From positions 1 to 64,000 of the forward strand of contig OY253656.1 of the NCBI GenBank assembly GCA_958009055.1: a DNA stretch of 64,000 nt. Reading direction: 5' to 3'. Source of the DNA: Choricystis sp. odSpoLacu1 (taxonomy: Eukaryota > Chlorophyta > Trebouxiophyceae). Positions 33,137 to 45,737 of this stretch are shown here, piece by piece; within the stretch, counting starts at the first letter, position 1; each line of letters opens with the position of its first letter. The notes under the pieces were generated by a model. It saw only the letters and a list, made by a program, of their open reading frames with translations, did no database searches and was not told the DNA's origin. A program made the position numbers and the translations under genes.

Positions 33137-35547
33137 TCATTCAACCTCCGACCACCTGGCCACGACCGCCGTCTTGACGGGCAGTGGCACGCGCAGTCCC
33201 CACGCGGTCGCCTGGCCCTGCAGGACGCGGGTGACGATGGCCGCGGTGGTGGCGGCGGCGCGTTGTCCACCGGTCACCACCTCAACCACCACTTCATCAT
33301 GCACCTGTAGCACAATGCGGGCGGCAGAGGGGGGCAGGCCAGCAGCAGCATCTCCATCCTTCAAAGCTCCATCCAGCTGCAACAACGCGCCCTTAAAGAT
33401 GTCGGCTGCAGTGCCTTGCACCGCAAACGACGTCGCCGTTCCGCCGTGGTGACGCGCGCGGCCGCCACCACCCCCGCCATCCAGGTCGATGGTCCGAGTG
33501 CGGCCACCGAGAGTGCGCACACAACCATCCTTTCTCACCGCGTCTGTGACGGCGTCCGTCCAGGCGGCCAGGCCGGGCAGCGCGGCCGCGACGCCCGCGC
33601 GCACACTCGCCGCGCGCTTCTCATCCACATCCAGCGCGTCCGCCAGTTGGGCGTCCCCCATGCCGTACATGAGGCCGTAGGCGACGGCTTTGGTGGCGTG
33701 GCGTTGGGTGGCGGTGACGGCTTCCAGTGGCACACCATGCACAGTCGCCGCAACAGCAGCCAGCGGGTCGGCCGCCCCATTAAAAGCCGCCAACAGCCCT
33801 TCATCCCCACTCAAATGGGCCGCGATGCGCAGCTCCAGCTGGCGGTAGTCGGTGACGACCAGGTGTTGGCCGCGGGGGGCGGCGATGGCGGCACGCGGCG
33901 CGGAAACAAACGCTCGCGCCACAAACTCACTGCCAAACGACAGCGCGCGCGGCAGCGTCTGCAGCGGCGGCGCATCGACCGGCAGCCGCCCCGACGACGC
34001 GGCTGTTTGGCGCAGACTGGGGTGGACACGACGGGACGTGCCCAGACCACCTCTCACCAACTCGGCCACCCACTCCAGGCGGGCTGTGGCGGCGCGGTGG
34101 GCGCGGACTGCGCGCGCGGGCGCGTGGTCGCTCAGTGCGGCCAGCGCGGCGCGGCCTGTGGGTAGCTGGCCGGAGCGACCGGGGACCGCACCAGGAGGCG
34201 GAGGCAGCTTCAACGTCTCATACAGCAGGCGGGCGACGGAGGCAGGGGACGCCAGGTCGACCGACGCGAGCGCCGCGCGTCGGCCAGGCGGCCGGGCGTC
34301 GGCACGCGTGGCGCAACAGCAGAAATGATGCGCTCTGCTGCAGCCTCCGCAGCAGCCGCCTCCAAAAAGGCTTGCGCCCCCTCTTGCACCGCCTTCAACC
34401 GCACAGCTTCATCCAGTAGCGGCTCAGCATCGATCAACACGCCCGTCACCTCCATGCGTGCGAGGACGGGGGTGAGAGGCGCTTCACGCTCGAGCAGCGC
34501 GGTCCACAGCGCGGCGCCGTCTGGACGCGTGGTCAGCTCGGCGTCTTGCCTGGAGTGCAGGTTCCAGGCTTTGGCCGCCACGGCGGCAGCGGCCATGCGT
34601 CTGTCCAGGGCGGGGGCGGCAGCACCGCCGCGCGCCGAGGGCGGGCGGCGCGGCAGGCCGACCGCGGCAGCCGCGGCGTCTGCGCACCCATCGAACGCAT
34701 CCAGCAACGCATCCAAGGCGCGGTCGGCGGGCCTATCACCTCCACCATCGTCCACAGCGGGGCACGCGGGGTCCAGCAGCCAGGCAACGACGCGGACGTC
34801 GACGAGAGGGGGGGCGACGAAAGCGGCCGCCAGCGCGTTAGCAGGGGGGTGGGTGGTCGTGGTGGCGGCCGCACCCTCCCCAATGCCACAACCCACTGTC
34901 CCTGCCAGCGTGTGCAGCACGCCCTTCCAGTCGAACCCCACTTTCGCGGGTCCCTCACACGCCAGCAGCGCAGCCACCGCGTCGCGCGTGTACTGCGTCC
35001 GCGCGTCCACCCAAAACACGCAGTCGTCATGCCACGCGATGGCCACACCAGCCACGCAGCGTGTGACGGTCGAGGAAGCAGGCGCTGGCTTGACGCCGGG
35101 GCGTGGTAGCACGGGAGCAGCGGGGCGTGTGGCGACAGCGATGGAGAAGGCAGGTTGATGAGAGGCGGCGGCGACGAAAGCAGGTAAAGAGGCCGACGGA
35201 ACGATGACGAGGCCGTGGGATGAGGTGGTGTCGAAGGGCGGCAGATTGACGGTGGTGGGCAGGGGGGGCAGGTGGGCAGGACGGTCAAACAGACGCACAG
35301 AAGGGAAAACCACACACTCGTCTCCGCGCTCCTCTTGCTTGTTGGCGACCAAGTCAGCACGCCGAGACGGCGACGTGGGGGGTGGTGGTGGGGACGAGGG
35401 AGCAGCGGTTGCGCCGTCGCCACCACCCTCCCCCTCCCCCCCCACCCCCACCCTCACTCTCCCGCTTGCGCACACCCGCCACCGCCAGCTCGATCGCTTG
35501 CTCCACGATGCTTCCCATGCCGCCTTCTTCATCCGCCGCTTCAGCAT
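33137..35547 (-). CDS. POLQ: DNA polymerase theta, polymerase half (family A)
   Basis: Polymerase module of an error-prone end-joining enzyme. The N-terminal part (35350 to about 34300) has a vestigial exonuclease-like region (VAGVAIAWHDDCVFWVDART, VGFDWKGVLHTLAG). Then come the fingers/palm: ALASVDLASPASVARLLYET, TLPRALSFGSEFVARAF, motif A VVTDYRQLELRIAAHLSGDE (catalytic Asp), motif B RHATKAVAYGLMYGMGDAQL and motif C LQVHDEVVVE. It ends KTAVVARWSEVE. The YGMG of motif B and the LELRI...LSGDE of motif A fit POLQ better than bacterial or organellar Pol I. A one-base shift is needed near 34275 to connect the exonuclease-like part to the palm. The next gene upstream on the same strand is a POLQ-type helicase, so the two frames are almost certainly one gene. 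Confidence 0.85.
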
Positions 35548-35666
35548 CAGCTACAGCAGCCTCAGCCTCCAGCTCTTCGGTCGCCTTGCGCTGCCGCTCG
35601 GCCGCCTCGGCCAACCGCGCCGCCGACGCGTGCACGCGCGCCACCAGCCCCCGCGTGACCGACGTA

Positions 35667-38600
35667 TCAGCCCCTCCACCCGAAAAAAACATCCCACAGT
35701 TTGTCAAAGTCAGCGTCGGCCACGTCTTTGGCGGTGGCCAGACCGGCGCGATGCAGGCGGCGCGCGCGCACGGCGCGCACGCCCGCGATCTGCGTCAACG
35801 CCAGCAGCTCTGGCCGCGCGCCAGCCGCGATGCGGCGTTCCACGGTGGTCAACAAATCGGCCAAAGCTTCCAGCTCGCCGCCTGCCGCCCGCGCAAACGC
35901 GGACGCGCGCGCCGCGTGAACGGCCGCCGCTTCCTGCAGCGCCACCAACCTGTGCGGCGCCACCCCAAACTCGGCCGCCACCGCGTCCACACTTCGCTCC
36001 TGCACCAACGCGTCCACCGCCAGCGCAGCGTGCAGGCGGTGCAGGGACGGGGCGCGGCGGGCTGGGGCGCCCCCGCCGTGGCGCGCGGCGACGAGCAGGC
36101 CTTCGCCGACGCCAACGCGCGTGGCGACCGCGCGGCGGCAGGCGGCGAGAGGGCCGGTGGCGCCGAAGGTGTAGGCGTCGACGCAGGCGGCGGCGGCTGC
36201 GTCCGCGTTGCGGGGGCCAGTGGAGGAGGAGGAGGAGGCGGCAGGCGCGTGCGCCACCAACCTCTCACCGGTCGGCACCGCCAAAAACACGAGGTGCAAA
36301 TCACACGCCAGCACGACACCGTCTGCAGAGGCGGCAGTCAGTTCAGCCGTCAGTGCCACCGCGTCATCGGGGCCCAGGCCGACAGCAGCAGCAGCCGCGC
36401 CCAGTGTTGTCGGCGCAAAGCGGCCGCCGCCCTGTGCGTCCGACCGCCACTCCACCAGCCTCGCTTCGCCCAGCTCGCGCAGCACGTCCCGGGTGGCGTC
36501 CGCCATCTGCAGGCGGCCCGCGGTGTCGGTGGGTGGAGGTGGCGTGCAGCAGGTGGTGGTGGCAGCGGCAGCAGCCGCCTTGTCCTCTTTCTTGACCTCC
36601 ATCACTGGCCACCCGCCGTTCCACGCAAACGTGCAGTCCAAAAACCGCAAAACGTCGGCGGGCGCGGCCACGGCACGCAGAGCCACCGCCTCAAAAATGG
36701 CGCGCTTCAAACACCCCCGATCCGGCAGGCACGAGAACACGGGGTCGGGGCGCACGCCCAGCTGCGCGGCAACGCGGTCGCGCTCGGCGGCCGTCGCCCG
36801 CGCGTTGGCCAGGACATACACGTCCCCCGCGTCATCGATGCCCGCCCGCCCCGCCCGCCCCGCCATCTGGGCAAAGCGGGCGCCGTCGAGGCGGTTGGAG
36901 GGGAGGCCGATGTAGGCATCGCGAAACACGACGCGGCGGGCGGGCAGGTTGACACCAGCTGCGAGGGTGGAGGTGGCGGCCAGCATGCAGGCGGCGCCTG
37001 TGGCGTAGGCGGCTTCCACGAGACGTCGTGCGTCGGGGGGGAGGTCAGCGTGGTGGAAGGCGGCGCCACAGCTCAGGGCGGTGAGGAGGGCGGTGTTTTG
37101 GCGTGGCGCGGCAGAGAGCCGGTCGACCAGCGCTGCGCGCGGGGGCGCGGCACTTGCCGCCGCAGCCCCACGCTCGGGCAACGGCCCCAACAACCGGGCC
37201 ACCCCAACCGCCGTCTCCTGGGCACGGGCCTTGGTGCCGCAAAACACGAGGACGGCGTGGCCGGCAGAGGCGGCCTCGGCGACGAGAGCGGCGACTGAGC
37301 GCAGGTCGTCGGCGACGGTGGGTGGTGAGGCAGGCTGGGGCGGCAGAGCCAGCACACGCGCCTCCCCTCCATCAGCCGGCCGCGTCACATCCCCCTCCAC
37401 CGTGTGAAACGACAGCGGCACGGGGCGAAACGTGGTCGTGTACAGCGACGCCCCCAGCCACGCCGCCACGGCGCCCACGTTGGGCAGGGTGGCGGACATG
37501 CCCACGACCTGGACGCCCGCGGATGGGGTGAGAGTGGCGGGCGAGGTCGTAGCAGCAGGGCCAGCAGGCGAGACCGCCGCCGCGTGCGCCCCGCTCGACC
37601 GCAGCGACCGGGGCGGCGTGGCGGCCGCCACCCCACCTCCACCACTCTGCGACCCGGCTGCCAGCACCGCCCCAAACATGAGCTTGGCCAGCAGCAGCTC
37701 CAGCAGGAAGCCGCGCCCCGGGTCGCCCAGCATGTGAAGCTCGTCCACGACAACACAGGCCAGGCCATCCAGGCCACCCTCCTCCAGCAGGCGGGACACG
37801 GCGGCGCTGGCCCGCTCAAAGTTGGCCACGTAGGCCCCCACGGTGGCCGCACCCAGGGTGCCAGGCTGCCGGTCGAATAGGCGCACCACGCGCCGGTTGG
37901 TCGGGCGCAGCAGGCGGTCGAGCCGGTCCGCCTTCTCCTTGCACAGCGCGTTGAAGGGGAACACAAACAGGGCGGGCTTGCCCGTGAGCGCGATGCGGCG
38001 CAGGGCCAGAATCTCGGCGACCGCTGTCTTGCCGGCAGAGGTGGGGGCGGAGAACACGAGCGACCGGCCGGACAGGACGCCAGGGGAGGCCAGGGCTTCC
38101 GCTTGCCATGCATACAGGGTGGCGCGGCGGGGGTCGCCCCCCCTCCAGGCGGCCGCCATGTCGGGGGGCAGGTAGGAGGAAACGTCGAGGGAGGATGGTG
38201 TGAGTTGAAGTGCGGGAGGAGGGGGTGGTGGCGGACGGGGCAGCTGCGGCGCCTCTGCCGCTGCTTCTCCTCCAGCCGCCCGCTCCACGCCCGCGCCTGC
38301 AGCAGCCACAGGCAGGCTGGACACAGACAGCCGGTGAGGCTTGACGACGGGCGGCGTGAGTGTGGGGTCGACGGGGTGGGAGGGGGCAGCAGCGGCAGCA
38401 GCACCTGCCGGCGCGCTCTCACCACCACCACCACCACCACCCTCAGCCGCCACCAACGCGGCCAGCAGCTCAGAATCTGTGCTCCCGGGCGACGGCGCCG
38501 ACGCAAACACGCCGGTCGGCGTCGCACCGCGCGCGCGGCGCGGCGGGCGCGCGACCCGCGCCTCCAGGCTGGCGCGGGCGCTTACATCGTGCAGGATGTA

Positions 38601-38926
38601 GGCGCCCAGTTGAGACCGCCACAACGCGTGGTCGTCGGGGGCGGCGGCTTTGCGCTTGGTGGCAGGGAGTCTGTGGGGTAGGGGAGGTGGGGGGGAGAGG
38701 GATAGTATCCGCGTCTTGTTCTCTCTCCCGCCTCGGCAGGCCAGGTCAAGCAGCAGAAATACAGCGCAGGTGGCAGTGAAGAGTGCGATGGGCTGGCAAG
38801 GCGGGCGCGGCGTGCCGTTTGCCAATTGGGAGAAGCCCGAACTCGCGTCCTCTTTCCCCTACACACACAACACTCGCACCTCGGCGGCAGCCCAGACGGC
38901 GCCCGGTTCTTTGAACCACCCGCCAT
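35667..38926 (-). CDS. POLQ: DNA polymerase theta, helicase half
   Basis: Exon 1 38880-38926 (MAGGSKNRAPSGLPPR) joins in phase 2 to 38670 (LPATKRKAAAPDDHALW). After a Pro/Ala-rich region of about 180 residues comes a Ski2/HELQ/POLQ-type helicase: LVFSAPTSAGKTAVAEILAL (Walker A), CVVVDELHMLGDPGRGFLLE (DELH box), VVGMSATLPNVGAVAAWLGA (motif III), ATSTLAAGVNLPARRVVFRD (motif V) and FAQMAGRAGRAGIDDAGDVY (motif VI). A winged-helix and HhH-like end follows (LALTQIAGVRAVRARRLHRA). The frame stops at 35667, but removing one T from a run of seven at 35683-35689 opens a linker (GGADTSVTRGLVARVHAS, then a Glu/Ala helix) leading to the polymerase half. In POLQ this helicase strips RPA and drives microhomology annealing. 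Confidence 0.88.
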
Positions 38927-39672
38927 GGGTCGGGGAGGGGGGAGAGAGAGAGAGAGAGAGAGGGAGGCGTGTGGGAGAGAGAAAGGAGAAAGGCAGAGAG
39001 AGTGCGAATGCGATTTGCGCGCTTCGTTTCGAGGCTTTCAGCTGTCCATCCCGAGACCCACACACACACCCTCTCTCCACTCTGTTTTATATATGTTTTT
39101 GTCTTTGGGGGGAAAAGGGGGTCACACACACTGTAGTGGAGGGGGGCGAGGAAAAAGGGGGGGGCCTCTCTCTCTCTCTCTGGGAAGGTCGCGGGATGAA
39201 ACAAACAAACAAAAAAATGACGCCGGCCCCCCCTCTTCTGTTGTTGTGTTCCTGATTTTTTTTTCTTCCGTGGTGAATGGTGGAAACAAGAAGATGCCGG
39301 TCAAAGGGAGGGGGTGACACGGGTAGCCGTGGGTGGAGTTGAATTTGGTGGGGGAGGGGGGAAAAGTGGGGGGACCGCCCCACAAGGGGGTTGGGTTTCT
39401 TGGTAGGTAGAAAAAAAAAGAAAAAACAACGGCGTGTATGTTGTGTGTGTGCTGGGGGGGAAACGAGGTGTCAAGCAGAGGTGGGGTGGAAAAAGGGCAC
39501 ACTCTGTTTTTTAAGGAGGAAAAAAAAAACGCCGAGTTTTCTTGTGGGTGTTGGGGACACGACAGGGCAGGGCAGGTGTGGGTGGGTGGGTGATAAAAAC
39601 AAAGGGTACGTGTGTGTGCGCGTGTTGGCAACAGAAAAACCGCACAGGATTTTTTTTTTTTCATTCACGGTT
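38927..39672. other. Intergenic spacer, simple-sequence rich
   Basis: Between two minus-strand genes. GA repeats (38941-38962), CTCTCT (39165-39180) and many G or A runs. Open frames are low-complexity; no gene. Holds the promoter of the POLQ-like gene and the 3' UTR of the RRM gene. Confidence 0.5.
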
Positions 39673-42248
39673 TCACGCGTCGGCCGTCGCCGCCGTCGTC
39701 GTCGTCACCGCGTCTGGCCACTGGCCGTTGGCGGTGGCGCCACCGCTGCCGTCCAGGGAGCCGACGGCTTCGACGGGGGCGTCCCCGGAGGCGACGGCAT
39801 CGACCGCGGCGTCGCCCCCGGGCACGGACATGGGGGCGGACGCTGGCGGGCCGGGGCGCGGCGCGGTGGTGGCGTCGCCGTCGCCGGGTGGCGACGTGCC
39901 GCTCACGTCAGCAGCAGGCGGGGCTGCGGCCGCGGCGGCAGCAGCATCATCGCTGCCCACGCTGGCCGCGGCCGCGGGCGGGGGCGGGGCGGGCGAGTAG
40001 GGCGCGCCCGCCCAGCCGGACGCGGCGCCGTACGCGCCGCCGCCGCCGCCACTGCTGCCAGGTGCGTAGGGCGCTGCATCCGGCCCCAACCAGGAGGCAC
40101 GGGCGCCGGTGGCGGCGCCGGCACCACCTGCGCCCGCCGCCTGGGCCAGGGCCAACCCACCAAAGGAGGCAGCCAGCTGCACGTCGACCGACGCGGCGGC
40201 CGCTGCGGGCGCGCCCGCGCGCGCCGCCGCCCGGGCCATCCATTCAGCGCCCGACACGCCACCCAGGGAGGCGGGCGGGACGCCGCCCGCTGCGGCAGCG
40301 GCAGCGGCAGCCGCAGCTGCCGCCGCGATCGCACCCGGCGGCGGCGGCAACCGCCCGCCACTGCGCTGCACGGCTTCATAGTGGGCCGCCCGGTCGCGGG
40401 TCACACTGATGGCTTCCACCCGGAAGCGCCCGATCTCGCGGTTGGAGCGGGCGGCGGCGGCTTCGGCGGCCACGGGGGAGCCAAACGTGACAAAACAATA
40501 GTTTTTGCGGCGCCCCGACGCGCGGTCTTTGGGGAAGTAGACATCCAGCACGGCACCCCACTGTGAGAAGTGAGCCCTCACCATCGTCTCCGACACGGCA
40601 GTCGGCACGCCGCCCACGTAGACGCGGGGGCCGGCGCCGCGGGGGACGCCGCCGGCCAGGGTGGGGGGGCCGTAGCCGTCGCCGTAGGAGGGGGGGGCAC
40701 CCGGGCCAAAGGGGCCGGAGGCGGCGGGTTCGAGCGACAACGGCAGGCCGTCGGGCCCCACAGCTGACCCCGTGCCCATGCCGGTGGTGACGCCGACGCC
40801 GGCGGCGCTGTATTGGGGGACCCAGCCAGTCGCGGACACGGCGCCGACGCCGACGCCATAGCCGCCGCCGCCATACGCGGGGGCCGCGTTCTCGGGGCGA
40901 GGCCCCGCGCAGTTAACTTTGCAGCGTTTGCCGGAGATCATGTGTTCCGAGCCGCAGGCGAGCTGGATGGTGGGTGGGTGGTGGAAAGGTGAGCAAAAAG
41001 CCGGCGCGGCCCGCGCGGCGCCCGCGGGGAGGCGAACGGTCGCGTCCCCATGTTCTCTCGCGGGCAGGCGGGCTCCCTCCCCTCAAGGGCGCCCCCCGCG
41101 CGTGCCTCTGTCCTGGCATTTCAGCCCGGATTCATGGCACCACACGGGCGCCCACGCCCCTGGCCGCGTGTTGGCGGGGGTGCGGAGCGGGCAGAAGGGC
41201 GGGCGCGGGCGGGGGGGGGGGGCGGGCAGGCAGGGGGGAGCCGCCCTCTCCTGCCCGCTGCCGGGGTGCCTTTGCCGCCGCCTGCCGCGCGCCGTGCAGG
41301 CATCGTTGACGCCTCAGTCCCCCCCCCAACTGGAGTGGGCAAGCCGTGTGGTGGCACAGAGCCCAAGAATCCCGGCTCAGAAGGGCGTGCCAGGCGCCGC
41401 CCCCCCCCCGCGGCTCTCTCTTCAGTGTGCCGCGCGACGCCGCTTTTTCGGGCGCGCTCCCCCCGCCCCCCTCCCCCCCTCCCACCCCGCCTCCGCTCAC
41501 TCACCGCACGCATGAGGGCGTCTTCCGTCTCAAAGGTGACGAAGCCATAGTTTTTGCGCTGGCCGGTGCTGTGGGAAGCGAGGGTGGGAGGAGGACGCGC
41601 AGGCGTGGTGTTAGCAGGCAGGGACCCCGCGCCCGCGTCTGCGCGCGCGCGCAGGCTGTGGCTGGGTGCTGGACACCACCCACCCACCCCCGGACGCCGG
41701 TCAGACGTCTCAGCCGTTGACTGCGCGGGGCGGCGCGTGCCTCCGCCCCTGTAATCCGGGCAAAGCAGCGCCCACCGCGCGTGCCGGCAAACACACCCCC
41801 ACGACGGCGGAAGCACCGGCAAACACCAGGGGCGCGCAAACGGCTGGCCGCGCCCGCCCTCGTCCACCCGCCCTGAAGTCGGCAGCTTGGTCGCGTGCAC
41901 GGGGCCAGGGTGGTGGCGGGGTGGGGAGGCGGAGGCGGTGCGCGTGGTGGGCTTGCCGCCGAAAAACACCACCCATGCGGCCGCGCTCCGCCAGCGCGGC
42001 GCGCTACCGGCAGGGCGGCCGCGACGCGGCATGGGCCTCGTTGCAGCATGTCCGCCCTCCGTACGGTCCCTCACATCCTCCTCTTCACCCCCCTTCCAAA
42101 CTCACTGTGCGTCGCGCGGGCAGTAGACGTCGACGACGGGCCCAAACCCGCAAAAGTGTTCTTCGAGCAGCGCCTCTGGGATGCTGGGACAGTGCACCCA
42201 CAGGCGGTGCCCCGTGCCGCGCGGGGGCGGCTGCGGGGGCGCCTGCAT
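39673..42248 (-). CDS. Two-RRM hnRNP-like RNA-binding protein
   Basis: Exons 42106-42248, 41505-41568 and 39673-40962 give 498 residues. RRM1 is split over all three exons: RLWVHCPSIPEALLEEHFCG (RNP2), FGPVVDVYCPRDA, HTGQRKNYGFVTFETEDALM (RNP1), then CGSEHMISGKRCKVNCAG. After a Gly/Pro-rich linker, RRM2 is PRVYVGGVPTAVSETMVRAH then GRRKNYCFVTFGSPVAAEAA. The C-terminal 230 residues are Ala/Gly/Pro-rich low complexity, as in hnRNP A/TDP-43-type proteins. The introns of 536 and 542 bases are long for this window. Nuclear pre-mRNA or translational control is likely. An upstream non-coding or coding exon cannot be excluded, since a CAG lies just before the coding start region. Confidence 0.82.
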
Positions 42249-42671
42249 ATGGGCGGGTGGGAGGGGTTGGGGGGTGGGGGAGGCGGAAACGAGGGGCAGA
42301 AGGGGGAGTTGAGTGTGAAGAGCTCTGCAGAAAAAAACGCGGGCGCAAAAAAAAAAACACCTCCCCCCCAGCCACGAAGCCGCGACCTTCTTTGAGAGAG
42401 GCGTGTGAGACCGCACAAACACACGACGCAGCACCGTCGTCCCCAACGCTGCCGCTGCTGCTGGGGGGGAGGTGTTTCTTCATTGCGTGCCTCTGATCTG
42501 CTTTCTTCGTCTTTCGCGCGCAGCGTGAAAAATCAGTGTACTTTCTACACACACACACACCAACAACAGCAGCATTCCCCGCCCCCACACCAACAAATGA
42601 CGCTCCCTCTCTTTCTGTCGCCCAAAAACACTCCACACACCAAAACAAAAACACACCAAAAACCCCACCCC
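42249..42671. other. Spacer between RRM gene and RSH gene
   Basis: Promoter of the RRM gene and 3' UTR of the RelA/SpoT homologue. Contains A-runs (42329-42357) and a CACAC run (42548-42562). No gene. Confidence 0.45.
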
Positions 42672-45600
42672 TCACAAATCACACCCCAGGTTCCACTGCT
42701 CCACCCCGGGCGCCGCCTCCAGCGCGGCCACCAGGTCGGCTGCAGCCGCCGGGTCGGCCGCCAGGTCCAGCTCGTACCGCATGGTGAAGCCACCCTCGCC
42801 GACGCCGTCGGGGCGGGGGGCGCCCGAGTAGGACCGAATGTTGGCGCGCGCGGTCGCGATCGCGGCGGCCACGTCGGCCAGCAGGCCGGCACGGTCCACA
42901 CACTCCACCGTCAGCCAGGCGATGCGCCCCCGGGGCGTGGGGGGGGGGGGGGGGAGGGGGGGGGGGGGGGGCTGGTTCGGCGAGGTTTGGCGTCGCCCTG
43001 CACCGTGTCCTCCTCCTCCTCGCCCTCCTCGCGCCACCCGTGCTCCCTCAAAAAGCGGGCCAGCTTGTGCCTCGCCGACCGGGTGCGCGCGTGCGCCAGC
43101 CAGGCGGCGTGGGTGGCCAGCTGGAGGCGGGTGGGGGGGCCTGCTTGCGTCACCACGTCGACGACGTCTGCGTTTGCCAGTGCTCTGTCCACAGGCGCGG
43201 GCGCGCCATTCACCCTCGCCCCAATCATGGCGTTGCCGACGTCGGTGTGCACGTGGTACGCAAAGTCGATGACGGTGGCGCCCGCGGGCAGGGAGACGGC
43301 GTCCCCGCGCGGCGTGAAACAGAAGACGCGGGCCGAGGTGAGCAGGTCGCCTGTGACACAGTCCACAAACTCGGCTGCTGTGAGCGTCCCCAAAAACTCG
43401 GCCTGCCACTCCCGGATGGCGGCCAGCCAGGAGTCACGGCGAGCGGAGGAGGAGGAGGCGGAGGGTGGAGGAGGGGGTGGGGGCGGCAGGATGGCGCGCA
43501 CCGAGTCGCCGGGGGGGGACGGCCCGCCGCCCGCGCCGTTGGCCCCGTTTTTGAGCGCCAGCCGCGCCCCAAACGCGGGGGACGCAGAACGTGATGGTGA
43601 TGCCACCATCACACCATCCGATCCAGCTGCCCACGCCGCGGCTGCCACGCCATATTCAGACCGCCGGTGCATCTCGGCACTCCGAATCTGCACCTCCAGC
43701 GGGAACAGCCCAGACACGCCAAACGGCAGCACCGTGGTGTGCAGGGCTTGGTAACCATTGGCTTTGGGGGTGCAGATGTAGTCTTTGACGGCGCCCGGGA
43801 GGGGGGCCCACGCCGCGTGGACCAGCCCCATCGCGTGATAACACAACGCCGCCCCCGCCGCATCGTCGCCATCGTCCAGGGAGTGGGTGCAGTCGTTGGT
43901 GAGAGCGCGGGCACCGTTGCCACCACCTGAAGATGCCGCCGATCTGTCGGGATCCACAACAACGCGCAGCGCGGCAACCCGCAGCGCGGCCGCGTCGGCC
44001 GCGTCGGCCAGCCGCGCCCCCCTCGACGCCGCCTTGCGGTGCGCCCAGTACGCAGACTTGTGCAGGGGGACGACGTGCACGGAGGCGGCGCGGGAGGAGA
44101 GGTAGGGGTCGGCCCGCAGGCGGGCTTCGAGGGCGGAGCGCGCTTGCAGGACGACGTCGGCTGACTGGGAGGCGAGGCTCGCGAGCGCAGACGTCGCAGC
44201 AGCGTGAGCAACAGGGTCAGAGTAGCGAAAGGCGAGCTCCTCCAGCTCTTCCTTGATGGCGTACAGACCCAGCAACCTGGCCAACGGCGCAAACACGGCG
44301 AGTGTTTCATCCGCGATGCGCTTCTGCTTGAGGGGCGGCATCGCGCCCAGCGTCCGCATGTTGTGCAATCGGTCCGCCAGTTTGACCACAATGATGCGCA
44401 CCTCCTCCGTCATGGCCAGGAACAGTTGCTGCAGGTCGGTGGCGGCAGTGTCGGAGGGGGAGGCGGCGGTGGTGGCGCCTGTGGCGAGGGCGCCGACCTT
44501 GGAGAATTTGGTTTCGCCCTCCACAATCTTGCGCACCGCCGCCCCAAATCCGGCCTCGATCTCGGCAAAGGAGACGGCGTCACAGTCTTCCACAGTGTCG
44601 TGGAGGAGGCCGGCTGCCACGGATTCTGCATCGGCACGCAAGCCTGCCAAAATGGCGGCCACTTCGACAGGGTGGGTGACAAAGGGCTCCCCCGACTTGC
44701 GGGCCTGGCCGGCGTGCGAGTCGTAGGCGAGTGACAGGGCTTCCCGGACCTGGTGGTGGGTGTGGGTGGGTGGTCGGTTGAGAAGAGGGAAGACAACCGC
44801 GCCACCCGTGCGCGTGCGAAGCCCGACCGAAAAGAAAAAAAGAGTGCGTCGCCTCAATGCGCGCCCACGCCACCCTCACGCTGCCTCCCCGACCGCGCAG
44901 CACAGAGCGCAACACAGGCTGTGCTGCCCAGCTGGCGCGGTGGGCGGGCACAAGCTGTGGCGACCACACACAGCGAACCGACGTCCCGACATCGGGGCAA
45001 AAAACAAAAACTCGCTTCCCTCTCTCTTCTCACCTTGGCCCGCTCGTTGGCGGGCAGGTAGCCCAGCAGCGGCTCCAGCCTGCCCCACAAGTACTCCTCA
45101 TTGATGGCTTCGGGCGGCATGTCGGCGTAGGGCTGTGTGTGGGTGAGGGAGGGGGGTGTCGAGTCGGGACCAAGAAAGAAAAGGTGGCGCGTGGGGGGCA
45201 GCCAAACGCGCCCCCACACACGCAGCACCGCGACCGACAGGTGGGGCGTGATGCACAGCACGTGCACTGGGGAGCAGGCCGCAAGCGCCAGCCTGCGGTG
45301 GCGCGCAGGTGGCAGCATTTCCGGCTCAGCCATTCGTCGGTTGCGAGCCAAGAGAAAAAAGCGCGAGCCTTACTCTCTCCCCCCGATCCCTCCACCACGC
45401 ACCGTGTAGTCGTAGTCCAGCCTCACACCGTCAGCTAAGGCGCGCAGCTGTGAGTGGAGGAGGGGAGGGGAAGGTGAGTGCGTCGAACAAACAAGACAGG
45501 TAGGGCGGGGCCGCCGTGAGGGGATGACTCTCGCTCGCCCCCGGTGCAGGCAGCGGTTGGCGCGCTCTGGCACCGCATCACCCCTCCCCACGTGTCGTCC

Positions 45601-45737
45601 CCACCCCAACGCACCAGTCGTCGTGCGGCCCCGCGCGCCCGAGGCCGGGGCGCGCGCACCGCCCGAGGCGGCGCCAGGCGCGCGGCGCGCGGCGGCGCGC
45701 TCGCCGCCGCGCCGCTGGCGGCGCGGGCGGCGAGCAT
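42672..45737 (-). CDS. Long RelA/SpoT homologue, (p)ppGpp synthetase/hydrolase
   Basis: Exons about 45582-45737, 45403-45447, 45034-45132 and 44749 downward. An Ala/Arg-rich N-terminus (MLAARAASGAAASAPPRAAR) looks like a transit peptide. HD hydrolase: AYDSHAGQARKSGEPFVTHP, AGLLHDTVEDC (HD pair) and VKLADRLHNMRTLGAMPPLK. Synthetase: AVKDYICTPKANGYQALHTT and LEVQIRSAEMHRRSEYGVAA. TGS: RVFCFTPRGDAVSLPAGATV then DFAYHVHTDVGNAMIGARVN. C-terminal ACT: RIAWLTVECVDRAGLLADVA ending WNLGCDL. The main frame runs into long C-runs (42939-42972 on the plus strand) where the ACT frame is offset, so one base is probably miscounted or a short intron is missed. Long RSH proteins of algae act in plastids, setting the alarmone level that slows plastid transcription and translation. 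Confidence 0.9.

Noticed and set aside
33137..35547. Plastid/mitochondrial Pol I-like (POP) polymerase
   Set aside because: The adjacent same-strand POLQ-type helicase, the YGMG motif B and the degenerate exonuclease-like region fit POLQ better than POP.
35382..37298. Plus-strand open frame of 638 codons opposite the POLQ helicase
   Set aside because: Antisense shadow; the minus strand carries helicase motifs V and VI there.
42939..42972. Poly-G tract as a functional G-quadruplex
   Set aside because: It lies within coding or intronic sequence of the RSH gene. G/C runs are frequent in this genome, and nothing else singles this one out as functional.
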